DNA of 64,000 nt from Acanthosepion esculentum (GCA_964036315.1 OZ038511.1:1934672-1998671); one strand, 5' to 3'. Counted from the first letter of the stretch, positions 9,161 to 22,640 are shown. Notes: generated by a model not told the origin, from the sequence alone. Numbers and translations: made by a program.

Positions 9161-10439
9161 ACTTTTTTGACAAGCAATAAGCATTCAGCAGTAAAAACAA
9201 AAGGGCTGAAAAACCAATTTTCAAAGAATGCAAGTGTAACCCAAACCTTTGCATTTGCCTTTTAATTAACAAGGATTTAGAGAGCAATACACAAGGAAAG
9301 ACTTAAGTTTGAAATTTCTTGATGCATTTTCAACAAACAATAATTTTAGCCCTTCTTTCAAGGTCTGGTGCAATTTTCAACATTACAGGAAAATCACTCA
9401 CATCTTTTAAATTGGCATTTACTGCTTCACTTTGCACATTAATAGTATAGGAATTTGTCCTCCATTTTAAAATGATTAAACCAAACCTAACTTGTAGTCA
9501 GTTCCTCCTCACCTTCACCTACAGCTTTTAAATCACTGAAAAGGTTTCAATCATTTTCTGGCATTGAAGTAATGATGACAATTTAACTGATTTTGGAACA
9601 TTTAACCAAATCAAGAGGCTCTTTCCATTTCAGTAATTAAACAATTGTGTTGCTTTATAATAATTGTAGCTTTCATCTGAACAGAAGTCTAATAGATACA
9701 CTTCATAATTCTTTCTCTATTGTATAAAGTTATTCTGATTGTTGACTAATTGTGGCCGAACATTTTTCAAGTGACCAATGATATTTCACTTCTCTTTGAT
9801 CATTTTATTTGCACTTTATTTTCAAATTGTCATGGCTTTCCTTTTCTTTGATGTGTTACCAGCAATTATATTCTGGTTACCATTGTAAATAAGAGGAAAA
9901 TTTAAGTTACACACTTACTATCAGTGTTAACAACAAAATGTCATATGGTTTTATTGTGACCGAGGGTTTGAGCGTATTGGGGCCTGTTCAAATTGTTGAT
10001 CAAGCCAAATGATCTGCTCTGTCCCATAATCTGTAACTAACGTCCAGCCAGCATAATTGGGTTCTGAGTAGGTGCCTGCAAGCCAACCCCAGCAGATCAG
10101 TGTGTTCTGGGAATGAGTCACTGGCCATTATTAGCAGACTAAGATACTTTAATATAAGTTGGCCAGTTTGGGCCCTTTATAGAGTCCAATTGACAAAGAA
10201 GACATCCTACTTGCAAGATGCCCACCTGAGAAGAGACTATGTTAACTGAAGCAGATTTTACCATTTCTCTTTTCCTTTTTCGCTCTCACAACTTGTGAAT
10301 ATTGCCAATACACATGAAACTCACCAACCAGCAGACATCAGCACTACAGTTAAGCAGATAACTGTAACTTTCCAATAAACTCTATGCCATTATTTCTACA
10401 AGCAACTGTTGGTTGTATTTTGTTTTATACTTTAACAAG
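9161..10439. other. no gene recognised
   Basis: AT-rich sequence with no supported coding exon. From 10240 to 10437 the segment runs from TGTTAAC to TTTAACA and holds an AATAAA (near 10373), which loosely recalls a short solo LTR. No target duplication was found, so I do not claim one. Confidence 0.4.
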
Positions 10440-10790
10440 CCCCAAGAGCCACTCAAGATAGAGAGTTAGTGAGTGGGATTGTTGTAACGAGGTAACAGGA
10501 AGTACCTATAATGCAGATATGTAGGATAGATAATGACTGACCCTGGACTTGAAGTGGAACTGAATCTTTATCAAAGAAACACAAAGGGAATGGGGATGAT
10601 TTACCACCATGAACATTGCATGGTGGGGGGTCCTAGCTGTGAAAGTCTGAGCAGTTGGGACTAAGGAATGCAACTTGTTTGAAAATCTACCATAGTAATA
10701 GCAATAGAGTAGTGAGAGGTTAGTCATATCAAAAGTCACTTCTCTCTTATTTCTATTATAAGTAACCCCTTTGTTCCTGAGGATGTTTCA
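10440..10790 (-). pseudogene. LINE ORF2 3' fragment (second LINE subfamily)
   Basis: On the minus strand a frame from 10739 to 10506 reads LSLLYCYYYGRFSNKLHSLV, then TPHHAMFMVVNHPHSLCVSL, then HFKSRVSHYLSYI. These match the end of a Jockey-like LINE reverse-transcriptase ORF, with the LWNSLP segment deleted between SLCVSL and FKSRV. The 3' UTR block TTGAGTGGCTCTTGGGGCTT (about 10460-10440, minus) also occurs at the 3' end of the plus-strand copy at 13.0 kb, so both belong to one subfamily. Dead fragment. Confidence 0.75.
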
Positions 10791-11269
10791 ACCAGCTATG
10801 CCTAAGACGTCCTCAAATCAAAAACTTAAACACAACATGGCTGGAGGAAGATCATAGAAGGGGGTAATGTTATAAAATTACTAATGCTTTTTCTTTTAGG
10901 TTCCAAACTAAAATGTCAAAACCATTGCTATGATATTTCCTTTGGATATAACTTGAGAGATCAACTGGCTTTTATTATTTACTAACACATTTTCAAAACG
11001 AGGTACATTAATGAATTTTAAACAGAAAACTTTAATTAATATTGATTTCTTTTCTTTATAAAGAAACATATGGTGGATTTCTGTTTTCAAAATTAATACC
11101 AGATTTTATGGTGGACATTAATGAGTTAACCTTCACTGATTTTGCGATTTATATTAAAACCAGAAGACAGCTACATGATCAGAGAAAATAGTTTACGATG
11201 AAAATTTTACCTGCAACAAACTTTTAAAATAATTTTGGAATCCTGATTTTAATTCAAATTTTAAACCCT

Positions 11270-11440
11270 TCTTTTCTAGGACTCATTTTTCCTGATTGGG
11301 GTTTCACTGCTGCATTTTTATAGCATTGTTGCCTGGCTTTCCCGGCCAATTTGGAATAGGCTGGGAGATTATCATTTTCATTGATGCATTCTTTTATAAC
11401 ATTCTTACCTGGCTGTACTGGCTCATTTAGGGAAAAACAA
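11270..11440. repeat. Diverged tandem duplication, about 74-bp unit
   Basis: On the minus strand, two blocks of the form AGCCAGG-AA-AATG-TATAAAA follow each other about 74 bp apart, each leading into AATGCA-CA-TGAAA. They fall in one 65-codon minus-strand frame (11451-11254) that I do not recognise. I see no splice sites or homologous motif, so I treat it as a repeat. Confidence 0.5.
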
Positions 11441-11661
11441 GAAATTGCCATTGACCAGAAATAAATGACTATAAAAATGCTGATAGCAATTTCTCATGGG
11501 TATTGCCATTTTGTTTTCAAGTGGATACTCTGCAATACAGCCTAAACAACACAATATATATATAAAAAATACATAAGAAAACTTATTGTATGTTACTTTG
11601 TTTTATGCTGTTTGAGAAAATAGCACTAAATGCTAGGGACCAATATTTTACAGTGCCTTAA

Positions 11662-11664
<3 letters not shown>

Positions 11665-11703
<39 letters not shown>
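11665..11703. repeat. (TG)n microsatellite
   Basis: An uninterrupted GT run of about 19 units ending in GTATG. Confidence 0.95.
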
Positions 11704-11707
<4 letters not shown>

Positions 11708-12689
11708 AAACAGTAGATAATGTAAGTTTTGTAAAGATGTGTTGGTATGTTCACAACAGCAGAAGTCTTAATTTTTCCTGGTGTAATTTACTTTTGTTCA
11801 AATTAAGTTTCTTTTTGGTTGGGATATTTTGATGTTTCTTTATGAACTTTCTACTAAAAGAAGTAATATTGTGAAACCATCCTACTCTGGGAATGGACTC
11901 TTCCTCTGAGGATAAAATAAATAAGTTCCTGTTTCAGTTAATGTCTTAGACAAGCCTGGAGAACTTCTGTCAGAGTGAATTACAATTCTTCCTCAAGTGT
12001 TTGCTCTTTCGATATTTAACCGGATTTTGTGATAAAAATTGATTTCTATTTAGCCTAAAGTCGAATTCTAGCAACCACTTCCCAATAAATATATGTAAAT
12101 TTTCATTCAAAAACAACCAAATTCATTCTTCAATTTTGGCTTTTATATTAAAAATATACAATCGATATTTTCGTGCTCATCTCATTGCATGATGATAGCA
12201 AAATTTCAATTCTATTTGAATATTGAAATTAAAAGATGATGCCAGGTCACATTGATCTTGCACATATTCATTGATTAAAACTTTATTCTCTTTTTCTCTC
12301 CCTTTCTCTTGAACCACCCTTGCTATGTCCCTTCAGGAATTAGGCAATCACAGTTCTTCACACTTTCCTGTTTTTTTTTGTTGCTCTCATCATCATGCCT
12401 CCTCTTTCTCTTTGTTGTTTTTTGTCCTTTCCCCCCATTTATACAAACTGGTCAATTAGGCTACTCACGGCTTTGCCTTTGCTGGATCTTGTAAGTGCTA
12501 ACTTTCCCAAGCTATCTTTTCTCATGCATTCCAAACATTTCAATTGTCTTTTCTGATTATTATCAACTGTTTCTTTTTTTGTAGTTCCCAATTGTAGCAC
12601 TCTCTTTCCAGCCTTTTACACAATCCATGAACAGAATCCAAAGGACTTAATATGGCATTGTAGATGAATTATTTCTTTTTTTTACCACA

Positions 12690-13045
12690 GATGGAATGTT
12701 GCCTGCCTATTGCTACTCTACAGCTATTTCCATGGCAAATGTTCTCATAAACTACATTCCCTAGCTCCACCAGTTCAGAACTTTACTGCTAAGACCTGTC
12801 ATATCATATACCCAGGGATGGACTGTTCTCAATTTTTTGTGTACAACTGATAAGGAGGATGTTCCATTTGTACAGCTTCCTCCCAGGGACTGCTACTTTG
12901 TGGAACAAACGCCAAAGAGAATTCTTCCACACCACTATCATGTTAATCTCTTCAAGTCTAGAGTCAACTGTTATTTATTCAGTAACGCTCTACCTTGAGT
13001 GGCTCTTGGGTCTTGTATTGAGTGAATAATAGCATAAAAATATCT
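12690..13045 (+). pseudogene. LINE ORF2 3' fragment (second LINE subfamily)
   Basis: Shifted plus-strand frames carry ATLQLFPWQMFS (the YRYFHGKCS block), PGTATLWNKRQREFFHT (the LWN block) and NLFKSRVNCYLFSNALP (the last block of the ORF). The 3' UTR then reads TTGAGTGGCTCTTGGGTCTT, shared with the minus-strand copy at 10.44 kb. Several frame changes show it is dead. Confidence 0.75.
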
Positions 13046-13337
13046 TGCTTATCCCGTTCCTTTCTTATCTGTGCGTTTTGGTCCACCATGATCATGTTTT
13101 ACAGCAACATGTTTTGATTTTTGACATTTTTCAGCAGCTATTGTAGAGCTCATCTATTTCCACCTCAGTTCTTTTTGAAGTGGATTCATATGTCATAATG
13201 ACAGTGGCATGGTACAGGGAAAAGATTTTACAAGTTAGTGATAATAACTGGACTTTAGGTTAGTTAAGTAAAATAGAATTCATAAGCTATTCAATTAGGT
13301 TTGTTATGTAATTAAGTAATTGTGTCATTGTTATCTC

Positions 13338-13525
13338 CATTCCAAGTATCTGATATTTATTCTATTCAACGTGGCTTTCAAATATACGTGACTGCATACC
13401 AAGTATCTATTCAATATGGATCTGAAATATATTGACTGCATTCCAACCATCTAACGATACTGAGTCTGTTCAACATAGATCTCAAATATACTTGTCTGAA
13501 CTCCATCTGGCAATACTGACTCTTG
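13338..13525. repeat. Degenerate tandem repeat, about 57-60 bp unit
   Basis: Blocks of the form TCTATTCAA-ATGGATCTGA, then AATATA-TTGACTGCATTCCA, then a short -CATCT or -AGTATCT, recur about three and a half times. They begin near 13338, 13382, 13440 and 13490. No function suggested. Confidence 0.65.
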
Positions 13526-14985
13526 TCAGTTCCAAGCTTAGAAAACTTCTTAATAACCTTGAACCTTGTTAAAACAAGAATACCGAAATCCTTGGCGATG
13601 GCTTTCTAACCTTTAGAGGTCTAGTGCTTACTAATAATAGCACATCTGATGTCTTCAGGTTGCTCCTTTGACTTCCACATTGTAACAAAGGAACATGTGG
13701 CTTTTTTCTTTTCAAAGCCTTGATTGTTTACATCACAATCATCATCAACACAAAAGATATGTAAGTTCTTTCATTTGTCATCAACCCCATGGAAAAAAAG
13801 ATTTTTCATCAATCATCATCACCAGATGCATTAAGACAGTAGGGAGTGGGATGTGTGTCATCATTCATCAAAAACAGGTGACAACAAAACTTTCACTTCT
13901 CAGAGTTAGCAACCTGCTCTCCACTGCCATCCTCAGTTGGAAAACAATTTCTCCACCCACAACAGGTACATTGAACAGTTTACCTTTACTTTTAACAGAT
14001 GGACCATGTCTGATCCCAAAGCCAAGAGGACCCTACCTGATCCCAAAAATATCCTTCTTGCTGTTTGACTCTTCTTTCATTCATCTCTCTTTCTGAGGAT
14101 ATCATTCAGTGATTGTAGCTGACAAAATTCACATTCTCCTTCCATTGCAACTACTCAATTATATTCTGTAGAACCTGATTGGATTTTGCTAATGCTTCTT
14201 AACAATGAAATAATCTTCATTAGTTTACATCTACCTTATCACAGTATTTTCTTTTTTTCACATTTACATCCCCCTCCAATTTAAACGGTGCTTTTTTCCT
14301 GATCTGTTTGTGTTTGTTGTACATCTTTTCGACTCGTTTCTCTAAAACCCTAAGGAAAGCATTCATACACTATTGCCAAGGCAGCCATTGGAATCATCAT
14401 TATTCAGATTTCAAAAGGCACTATACATCTCTCTGTATGTACAAATAACAGGTAAAAAAAAAAAAACAGAAAAAATTACCTGGATTCAGAATGCGTATAT
14501 ATGAATTTATAGGTTTAACTCTCATACTTTTTGAGAAAATTCTAAACACACCCAACTCACATTTATATGATATCAGCAATGATACCCAACAATGCATGGA
14601 GCAAGGCCCATTCCTTAGTTTCATTACAGTAGACAGCCGTTTCTTTGCCATAAAATGGTATTTGACATTAATTGTTGGAATTAGAGCAGTTCAGTAGGAT
14701 TCAACAAATTGTCTTATTGTGACACTATTTATCTATGGTAATTGACTAACTAATTAACTGTAGAAATTAAAACAAGAAATACTGAGAACGGAAAGAAGTT
14801 ATCCCGAAAGATATGCCATTCAATATTAAAAAGAGTTTATTTTATTTACGAAAAAGATACTTTTCACAAAAGACAGTAAACCCGTAGAAAAAGCCATATG
14901 TGAGATTTTGTCAAGTTGATTAATGCCTTGCCGAGGGAAATAGGAGAATTCAGAAAGAAAAGCAAAACATTAAGATATCGAGCAG
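13526..14985. other. no gene recognised
   Basis: AT-rich stretch with CAT/ATC-rich patches near 13735-13830. One 133-codon plus-strand frame (13695-14096) is low in complexity and resembles nothing I know, so I leave it unannotated. Confidence 0.4.
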
Positions 14986-14989
14986 ACCA

Positions 14990-15465
14990 CATGGCGGTCA
15001 TAAAAAGTTTGGCCTGAGATGATTGCCGATACAGGGTAGGGAGAATCAATATTAATTATCTTTCCAAGATATCATTTATTTATTTTTTTCTTTAGTGCCG
15101 GCAAGGAAAAGCAATATGGTGATTATAAAATTTTGGCATTTGTCTCGATACGGGTGGAAAGGATCATTTACTTTACCAAAGTGTCGCTTTCAGATGCCGA
15201 GACGTTGAGTAGCAATATGGTGATTATAAAATTTTGGGCATGAGAAAAGATAGCGTAGAAGAATTGTGATTTGGTGAGATAAGGAATTTAATTTCTCAAG
15301 AAGCCAAGGGTTCCAGTATAAGCTAACTTCACAAAGGAACCAGATGGCAAACCTTGACAGTGATTGATGGAATTGGTAAAGAGTGCTGGCTAAGTGGATT
15401 CTTATTGACCAAAAGATATGATAGATTGTAAGTGGCAATATGGGATTCGTAAAAATTTTGGCTGA
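14990..15465 (+). repeat. Recurring CAATATGGTGATTATAAAA motif
   Basis: A 26-base phrase starting GCAATATGGTGATTATAAAA and ending TTTTGG is identical at 15111-15136 and 15212-15237. Weaker copies are at 14990-15014 and 15435-15461, and spacing is 120, 101 and 223 bases. The surroundings are purine-rich on this strand. This could be subrepeats of an untranslated part of a retroelement that also includes the GC-richer segment downstream. Confidence 0.7.
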
Positions 15466-15499
15466 TGGGGAAAAAAGAGAATTTTGTAAACAAAAATTC

Positions 15500-16620
15500 T
15501 GGATTATAATTTTAAGGAGGCCAGCTTAGCCACTGCCGCACAGCCAGGATGCCATTGGTCAAGTGGTAGCAATGGTGATAGGCGGAGGTGAATGGATGAG
15601 AAGGACAGAGAAGTTATTAATGCCCACTGAAGGGATTGGTATGAGATATCAATGTGAGAAAGGAAGAGTTTAGGAGGCTAGCTACCCCCCCCCCCCCCCA
15701 AAAAAATGGAAACTGATTAATTTTCCAAAAATGGCAAGTAATCAATTTTCCTGGCCTGACAACAAAGAGATTTCTTGTTGGGAATCAAGATTTACCGAGA
15801 ACCCCAGGCCGCGTCTGGCCCTGCACCAGGTTTTGGTCAGTACCCATATAAATGAACGTCCTTGGGCCATTAGGCAGAGTAGAGTTGGTTTTGGAGTTAG
15901 TCAGAGCTTAACCAGAGTGTTGCCTCACAGAAGCTGACCGAGATATTCCACAACCTCTGACTTTGCCTATCCTTCCAATAGCAAGTTATACTGACGAACG
16001 AAGCCAAGCCAGCACCTAAGAACTAAATCAGTTGACTTAAGATAGCAAAACTTGCTTAAAACGTAGAAGTGTTACATTCCGTAGAAAACGGGCTGGGAGA
16101 GAAACACATTCCTTTTAATTTGTTATTTCTTAACATACTTGAACCTCTTGGGTTTTTCTTTTATTGGCTTCTTTTTCTTTACGCTTGTGCGATACCACCT
16201 TCAGTCTGGACTCAGCTTACACTACGGCTCAATGCCGCATTGATCTCGTTTTCTGAAGATCAAAATCACAATGTGGGTAGGTTAGATTTGAGATCGAAGT
16301 AGTTGCTTCGGTAACCAGACACTGGAAGTAAGCTGGGAATGACGGAGTTGATATTGAACCAGTTGCGGCTGGTGTAACGCCATTAGCATCGATGACCAGA
16401 ATTTGACCCTGGACAGGCCAGTGTGACATATTGGTACCCTGACCAAGGGATTCCGCCGGGCAGCGACAATCACCAATCGACCAAGACAAAACGCCAGAAG
16501 AAACATTACAGCTTCGCGCCGCGACTGGGAGTTGACCACGGGCCGACAGCTCAGTGTCACATTATTTCATATATCACATTGATTATTTCATGTAACACAT
16601 TATGAGGGTCATTCTGAAAG
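15500..16620 (+). other. GC-richer island, possible LTR-element remnant
   Basis: The segment contrasts with its AT-rich neighbourhood. It holds a poly-C run near 15687-15700, a TATA-like CCATATAAATGAACG at about 15843, and TGTTGGGA (15778) to TGTTACA (16069-16075), which could be LTR ends. Around 16415-16470 comes GTGACATATTGGTACCCTGA followed by CCGCCGGGCAGCGAC, reminiscent of an LTR-end/primer-site region. No gag or pol motif was found and target duplications do not match, so this is a tentative call. Short minus-strand frames at 16229-16560 are not recognised. Confidence 0.25.
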
Positions 16621-17454
16621 TAATATGTTCTATTATGTTGGACCCCATTGGAAGTAGTCAGTGGTGGTATAGAAGTAGAGGCTGAACCCTCTTTATGATA
16701 ACCCATAATTTTCAGTTGGTCAGAAATCTGGCAGAATCGTATCTGATAGAAAAGAGTATCGTTTTAATTCCTCCACATGGAAAAAAACACAAAAATTAAG
16801 CTTTATGTAATAGTATTTAGCCACAAACAATTTTATACAATGTTTTAGCTGTGGTAAAATAAGTCTTGAGTAAGACTTAATATAATAAGCAAAGAATAAT
16901 CACAAAGCAAAATATTTTTGATATTTTATCAATTGACACAAACGGCAAATACAAGATGAAACAGACAAGAATTGAGAATTTCATTTTGAATTTAAACATT
17001 TTGTAGCATTAGCAGGAATTCTTCCAATTTGTCTCAAATTGTAGAATCTAAAGTGAGCAAGTAACAACTGTCTTATAAAATCCAAAGTAATTTTATAAAA
17101 ATTCCTTTTTCCAAACAAGATTCACACTTGCAATGTTCTAGAGTCAAAAATATGAAACCTTTTACATGAGCAAGGAGAAAAATAGATGAGTAAATTAAAT
17201 TGACCTTTAAGGAAAACAAATACAAACACAAAAGTTGTGAAGTAAACAAACAAAATTGCAGAAATAATAAAAGTCCAGGAAGGTTATCAACTGTGGACAT
17301 CACATGGGTAGAAAAACAGAAAAAAAGATCATTGAAAGAGTTAAAAAGATGTCAAAATACTCGGAAAGGAAATATTGGTCCAAACATGGCACGTGGAACT
17401 AGAACAGTCTACCCCAGTGAGTGAAATAAAGGGTTCAGTTTGACATTCCAACCA

Positions 17455-17545
17455 CCTGAAGAAGGCCGAAGCGTACAACGACCGAAACGTTGTAATAAAT
17501 CTGGTGACAAAGATGAGGACAATAGTCTGAATAATGTAAATATCA
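17455..17545 (+). other. Retroelement tail with hammerhead-ribozyme-like boxes
   Basis: ACCTGAAGAAGGCC, a loop, then ACGACCGAAACGTTGTAATA. CTGAAGA fits the hammerhead box CUGANGA, GGCCG/CGACC can form most of a stem II, and GAAAC-GUU-GUA could be the second box with a minimal stem III and a GUA cleavage triplet. Stem I is not obvious. Such tails are described in Penelope-like elements; no reading frame for one was found just upstream. Confidence 0.35.
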
Positions 17546-17956
17546 ACAAGTCTTACATTTTTATCCTCCCTTTCTGAAGAAGCATTTTACTCAACAGTCA
17601 AAATCCGACCACACTTTATACATCATTTACAATAGGCCATAAAAGTTCAAAACTGAATATAGTTTGGCTGAAAATGAACATTAATTGGTTTATTATTTCC
17701 TGCCTTCATTAAGAAAAATCTCCCAAGTCAAACAGGATAGTTTGTTTTTTTTTGACATTGAATAGGAACTCAGTTTCTCCACAAGATTATTCAATGTTGA
17801 CAATGGCCATGCACATAAAAAGGCAGTTATCAAAATACACTGTCAATACTGAATTTGTCTATTACAAGTCTATTCATTTTTTAAAGGATCCTCTGCAAAT
17901 ATTGTCACTGATGATTCATGCCCAAATCAATCTTTACCTTGGCTCTGCTTGTGAGT

Positions 17957-18001
17957 CAATCAACCAACCAACCAACCAACCTTCCTACCTACCTACCTAC
18001 T
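17957..18001. repeat. (CAAC)n(CTAC)n microsatellite
   Basis: AACCAACC repeats pass into CTACCTAC repeats without a break. Confidence 0.9.
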
Positions 18002-21000
18002 TATGTTAGAATTCTACCTTCCAATAAAGATTTAGCTCAAAGCCAAAAGCTTATTTAAATACATATTTTGTATAATGGCTTTCTGGTTGCTCCGACCCCA
18101 ATAAATCACATATAAAACAGCCATTTTGTTTCTCTATCTTTAAAAGTTAGAACAAAGGAAAGAATGGCTTTAGATTGTTTCAGATGTCAGATCACTTTCT
18201 TGTTTCCTTGCTTTAAAGCTTAGCATTTCCTCCATTCCCACTACATTTCTGATTTTCACTTTATGGAGGAGATTTTTTTTTCTTTCTTCATTTTTATGAG
18301 AATTTATTAGCCTTTTAACTTTACAGCTTTTGCCAAAAAAATTTATATAAAACAAAAAACCAACTTTCTAATTAAAATGATTCTAAAGAAATTTGCTTTG
18401 ACAAACATGTTTTTCATCCCTTCATAACCAATTCAGGCAACACATGCTTTCCATTGAAAATTTATTCATGAATTTTTTTTTTTTTTTTCATTGAAAAACT
18501 GTGGCCCATAACCAATAAAATGAAAACTGTATCTTTTCCTCATGTAATCTCAAAACATGGATTCCCTATTTTTGAAAATTCAGAACCATGTTTCCTTCCA
18601 AAATTAAAAAAAGAAATTATAGCTATCCATAAAATCTGACATGGTCAAAATGGTGCCTGAACACAGATGCCAGTCTGTTCTTGCAAATTTTGAAACTGGA
18701 TCAAATCAAGTGATTTCTTAAAATTGTTGCACCTTTTCAAGGAAAAAGGGTCAACAGGTGAGAACATAAAATGTTCTTTGAGCAGAAAGTTATTATTAGT
18801 CCCCCAATGGCAAGGTGTGTGGGAGGAGGGGGGGATAATATGAAATAGAGACCACAGCAGTGAGAGAGGATGAAAGCCAAAAGCAAATAACATCAAAGGA
18901 AACAGAAAAAAAGTAAATACAGACAAAAAAGCAAAGAAATACAAAGTAATCAAATGTTCTGTAGGCAGCAATAAAGATTTTCTTAATGTCATCCATTCCC
19001 ACATAAACATAAAACTGGATGAGCAAGAATTTAAACTCTAAAAGGAACAAGCAAAGAATGATACAAACTCTCTTTGCAAATTCACACATTGGAAGAAAGA
19101 AGTAAATTGTAGAAATGTCTGGAACACATGATGAGGAAAGAATGCATGGAGAATTTTACCCTCACAGGACATATTGAAAAAATGAGGAAAATTGCAAAAA
19201 TAGACAGAAACAGGAGAAAAGTGGAAAAGAGTCAATGCAGATTATAATTCTTATTTTAGGAAAGATGTCAAGTAAAATGTCCATTCCTTATTTCAAAGTC
19301 CAAAAATCATTCCTCAATCAAAAGCCAACTCAAATCTCCACTTTATTTGGATTTTTTTTTATATGTATATAAAAAGCCTAACTACCATTCTCCAGTTGAA
19401 AGATGTGGGTAAAGCCAATACAAATATCAATTCTTAGTTAAAATCCAAAATATCAATTCATAATTGAGAGAGATGATCCAACAGTATTCCCAAATGGACA
19501 CCCCTAGCAAGGTACAGGCCAGGCTCAACAATTATACAAGAACTGGTGTTTCAATGTGATATAGCCATATGCTTTCATGAAAAACCATTGCAATAACGAA
19601 AATCCCAAACATAATAAAGAATACATATCACTTCAGATGTTCATTGAAAATTTTTTTTTTTTTTTTAATTCAAACATTTGGGTATGATGATTATCACTGA
19701 ATATTTCTACAATAAGAGAATCTTCTGCTGACTACTTCAGAATGAGGCTGGCACAAGTCTAGGAGAGCTACTCTCTCCTTTTGAGTCAGTATGGAAGGTA
19801 GCTGAATCAAAGCCTGAGTTAGCCAGTCTCTCCGTTTTGTTTGATATCAGAACTAGATTTTATTTTAAGAATTGGGTAAAGGTCAAGATATATCGTTAGC
19901 TTCTGATGCAAACATACACTTGCAACCTCCATTGTTAAACAATCTCTCATCGATGCAGCTTTGATTAATGGTAACAGACAATATTTAAAATCTATTTTTT
20001 AGTCCAAATTCACATTCTTGAAACTTTGATCATAAAAGGCAACAAACCTGAAAATAAATCATTTTGGGAAGCAATGTTATAATTTCGTAATGACTCCGAC
20101 ATAATATTGAGCATGGACTCCTGACAAATCTTAAATGCCAAATTCAAAACCCGGAAGATGACACTCATTGGATTTTACTGATCTTCGTAATGATCAGAAG
20201 TATGGCTGAAAACACTCCAATTAAAGTATTTGGACAATATTTACTCGCTGGATATCCACGTATATTCCATTGTAAAGAAGCAAATTCAAGCAAATAACAT
20301 TGTCTATCATTTTTAATCAAATGGGGATGCACACGCAAACCAGTTTTTATGCTGCAATAAGATTTTCAGTCAAGATCATTGCATGACAAAAGCCGTTTTG
20401 TTTTTTTCATTTTGACAAAGTTTTATTTAGTTTTTTTTATACAGAGTTTTCAAAGAAATTTTATCACAAGAATATACACAGTTAAAAAAGCTCCAAACTG
20501 TATTGTCTGGAAAGAAAAAAAAAACTTGCAAATGGATCTAATGACAAGAAACTTATAATGGAATGCAAAGCCGATTCTAAGGACAGAAAGCTGTACATTA
20601 AGAAAACACAATACCAAATATATTTTTTAATTATTTTGCTTCGAGCCTTTTTACTGGTCTGCCTTTTCAAATCAAAGACGTGATAAGGAATGTAAAATGG
20701 TAGTTGAAACCATTTTTCGATTTTTTAAAAGTACATATTAAGCGTCAGTAAGGGCATCCAGTTGTAAAATTAGTGACGATCGCTTGTTCTAAATATCTCA
20801 CACAGCTTTGGACTGAAGTTCAAAATGAACAACTTGCTGTTCAAAGCTTCAAATTTGAACACCATTAGAATTTTCCTCATTCATAATTACAAGGCATTTG
20901 TCTTGCAAAGAATTTCTCATTTGAGAAGTAAATTTTACAGAAGTTCGCAAAAAATTGATGAAGCCTTAAACAAAAACACAATTTAAAAGTTTTTCCTTTT

Positions 21001-22600
21001 ACAAAGCACCTAAAAAATAAAAAAATAATAAAAAAATTGTTAAACAATACATTGAGAGATGATGGCAAATGAGGACAAATCGTGAGAAGACAGAGAATTA
21101 AATTAATTGACTGACTTGGCATTTTATTTCACTCTCTCTTTTTTTTCTAATCTTAATTGGATCTCAGCCTCTGCTGAGTCAATTTCAGTTAAACAATAGT
21201 TTCAAATACTGTTTGGTATTTTAAGAAGAAAAAAATATACTGAAGTAGTCAAACATTTTCAAGTTTGCCTCTTCTTTTGTGAAAAATAACAAACTGCCCA
21301 ATGGGATTTGACAAAACAGGAAATGCTGACCAACAAAATACTGTGACTGGAACAATATGTCAAGGAATTTCATTTTCCATCTTCAAAAGGCATTAACAAA
21401 TCAATTTTAACAACTGTAGACATGTGAATGTTTTAGAAAAATACAAATGCGCTTTTGAGAATAACAAACGATTCCAAGATGAAAATATCAGCTGAAATAT
21501 ACGAGAGTTTATGTTTGAAAGCATAAAAAATACTGAGAATGGAAAGAAGTCGGTTTCTTTGAGAAGATGATGGACACAACTCACAGCAAAAGAGGGAGCG
21601 AATGTGTCCAGAATGAATTCTAACAATTAAAAACCGAAAAGAAAATGGTGGGAATAGGGAGATTATAGAAATAATCTATACAAGTCTATAATGTGATTCT
21701 TTTGTTTTCCCCTGTGGGGAGGGGGGGATTTCTCTCAAAGAATCTGTAGATTGATTGCAACAGGCATCAATGCACAAAGAAAGGATGATTGTCCTTAAAG
21801 ATTGTCAGAATGTGTGGAGAACTAATAAAGGACATCGGACAAAACGGACGGACAATTTGGTGTAGAATTAAAGAGGGGGGAGAAAGAGAGAGGAGGAGAG
21901 TCTCCCTCTCAAATACTGATGAGATGAGGAAAATCAAAGAACTACACCATCTTGAATCATTTTCACACTAATTTTCTTTCTAGTCTTTCCAGCCTTTCTG
22001 ACCTTTTCATTTGCTTTATTTTTGGCATTTTAAAAAAACTTTTTATAACAGTAATAAAAAAAAAGGGGGGTTCCAACAAGAAAATTATGCATTTGAATAT
22101 ATAATTGGAATTCAATAAAGTTGTTAGTTTTATGCAATATTTAAGCTATGAAAAGGAATTTTAAATGGAAGATTTTAGATTGGGACAACTCCATCCAAGC
22201 AAGTTGGAACCGAAAAAGAATGTTATCTTTATTGTCAAAGCTCAGAAAGAAGAACAGTTTACAGATGAGTAACTGGCATGTGTTTGAGGATTTCTGAAGC
22301 TGAGGAAAACATCACGAGGAATCAGTGAAGAAGTTTCACTGGGATGAAAAGAAAGGATCATTTCCTTTTCCATTTTCCACATGCTTTCCTAATATTTCCA
22401 AAATGCACAGAAGTTCACCCCTAATCAGCCACGTTCTTTGTGGGGAGCGAGGTGTAGGAATCCGCAGACATTTAAAATGCAAGAAGCAAACTGTTTGTAA
22501 CTGGCCAAAATATTTTTGTTGGAACAAAATTAGCCAAAAAAAAACAAAAAACAAACATTCACACCAAATTACAGAAAAAAAAAACATGAAAATGAATAAT

Positions 22601-22640
<40 letters not shown>

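Noticed and set aside
10240..10437. TGTTAA...TTAACA segment with AATAAA, considered as solo LTR
   Set aside because: No target duplication and no second copy; too weak.
11254..11451. 65-codon minus-strand frame with protein-like composition
   Set aside because: It is largely explained by a diverged 74-bp duplication; no splice borders or family motif.
13695..14096. 133-codon plus-strand frame
   Set aside because: His- and Ser-rich low complexity from CAT/ATC runs; no homology recognised.
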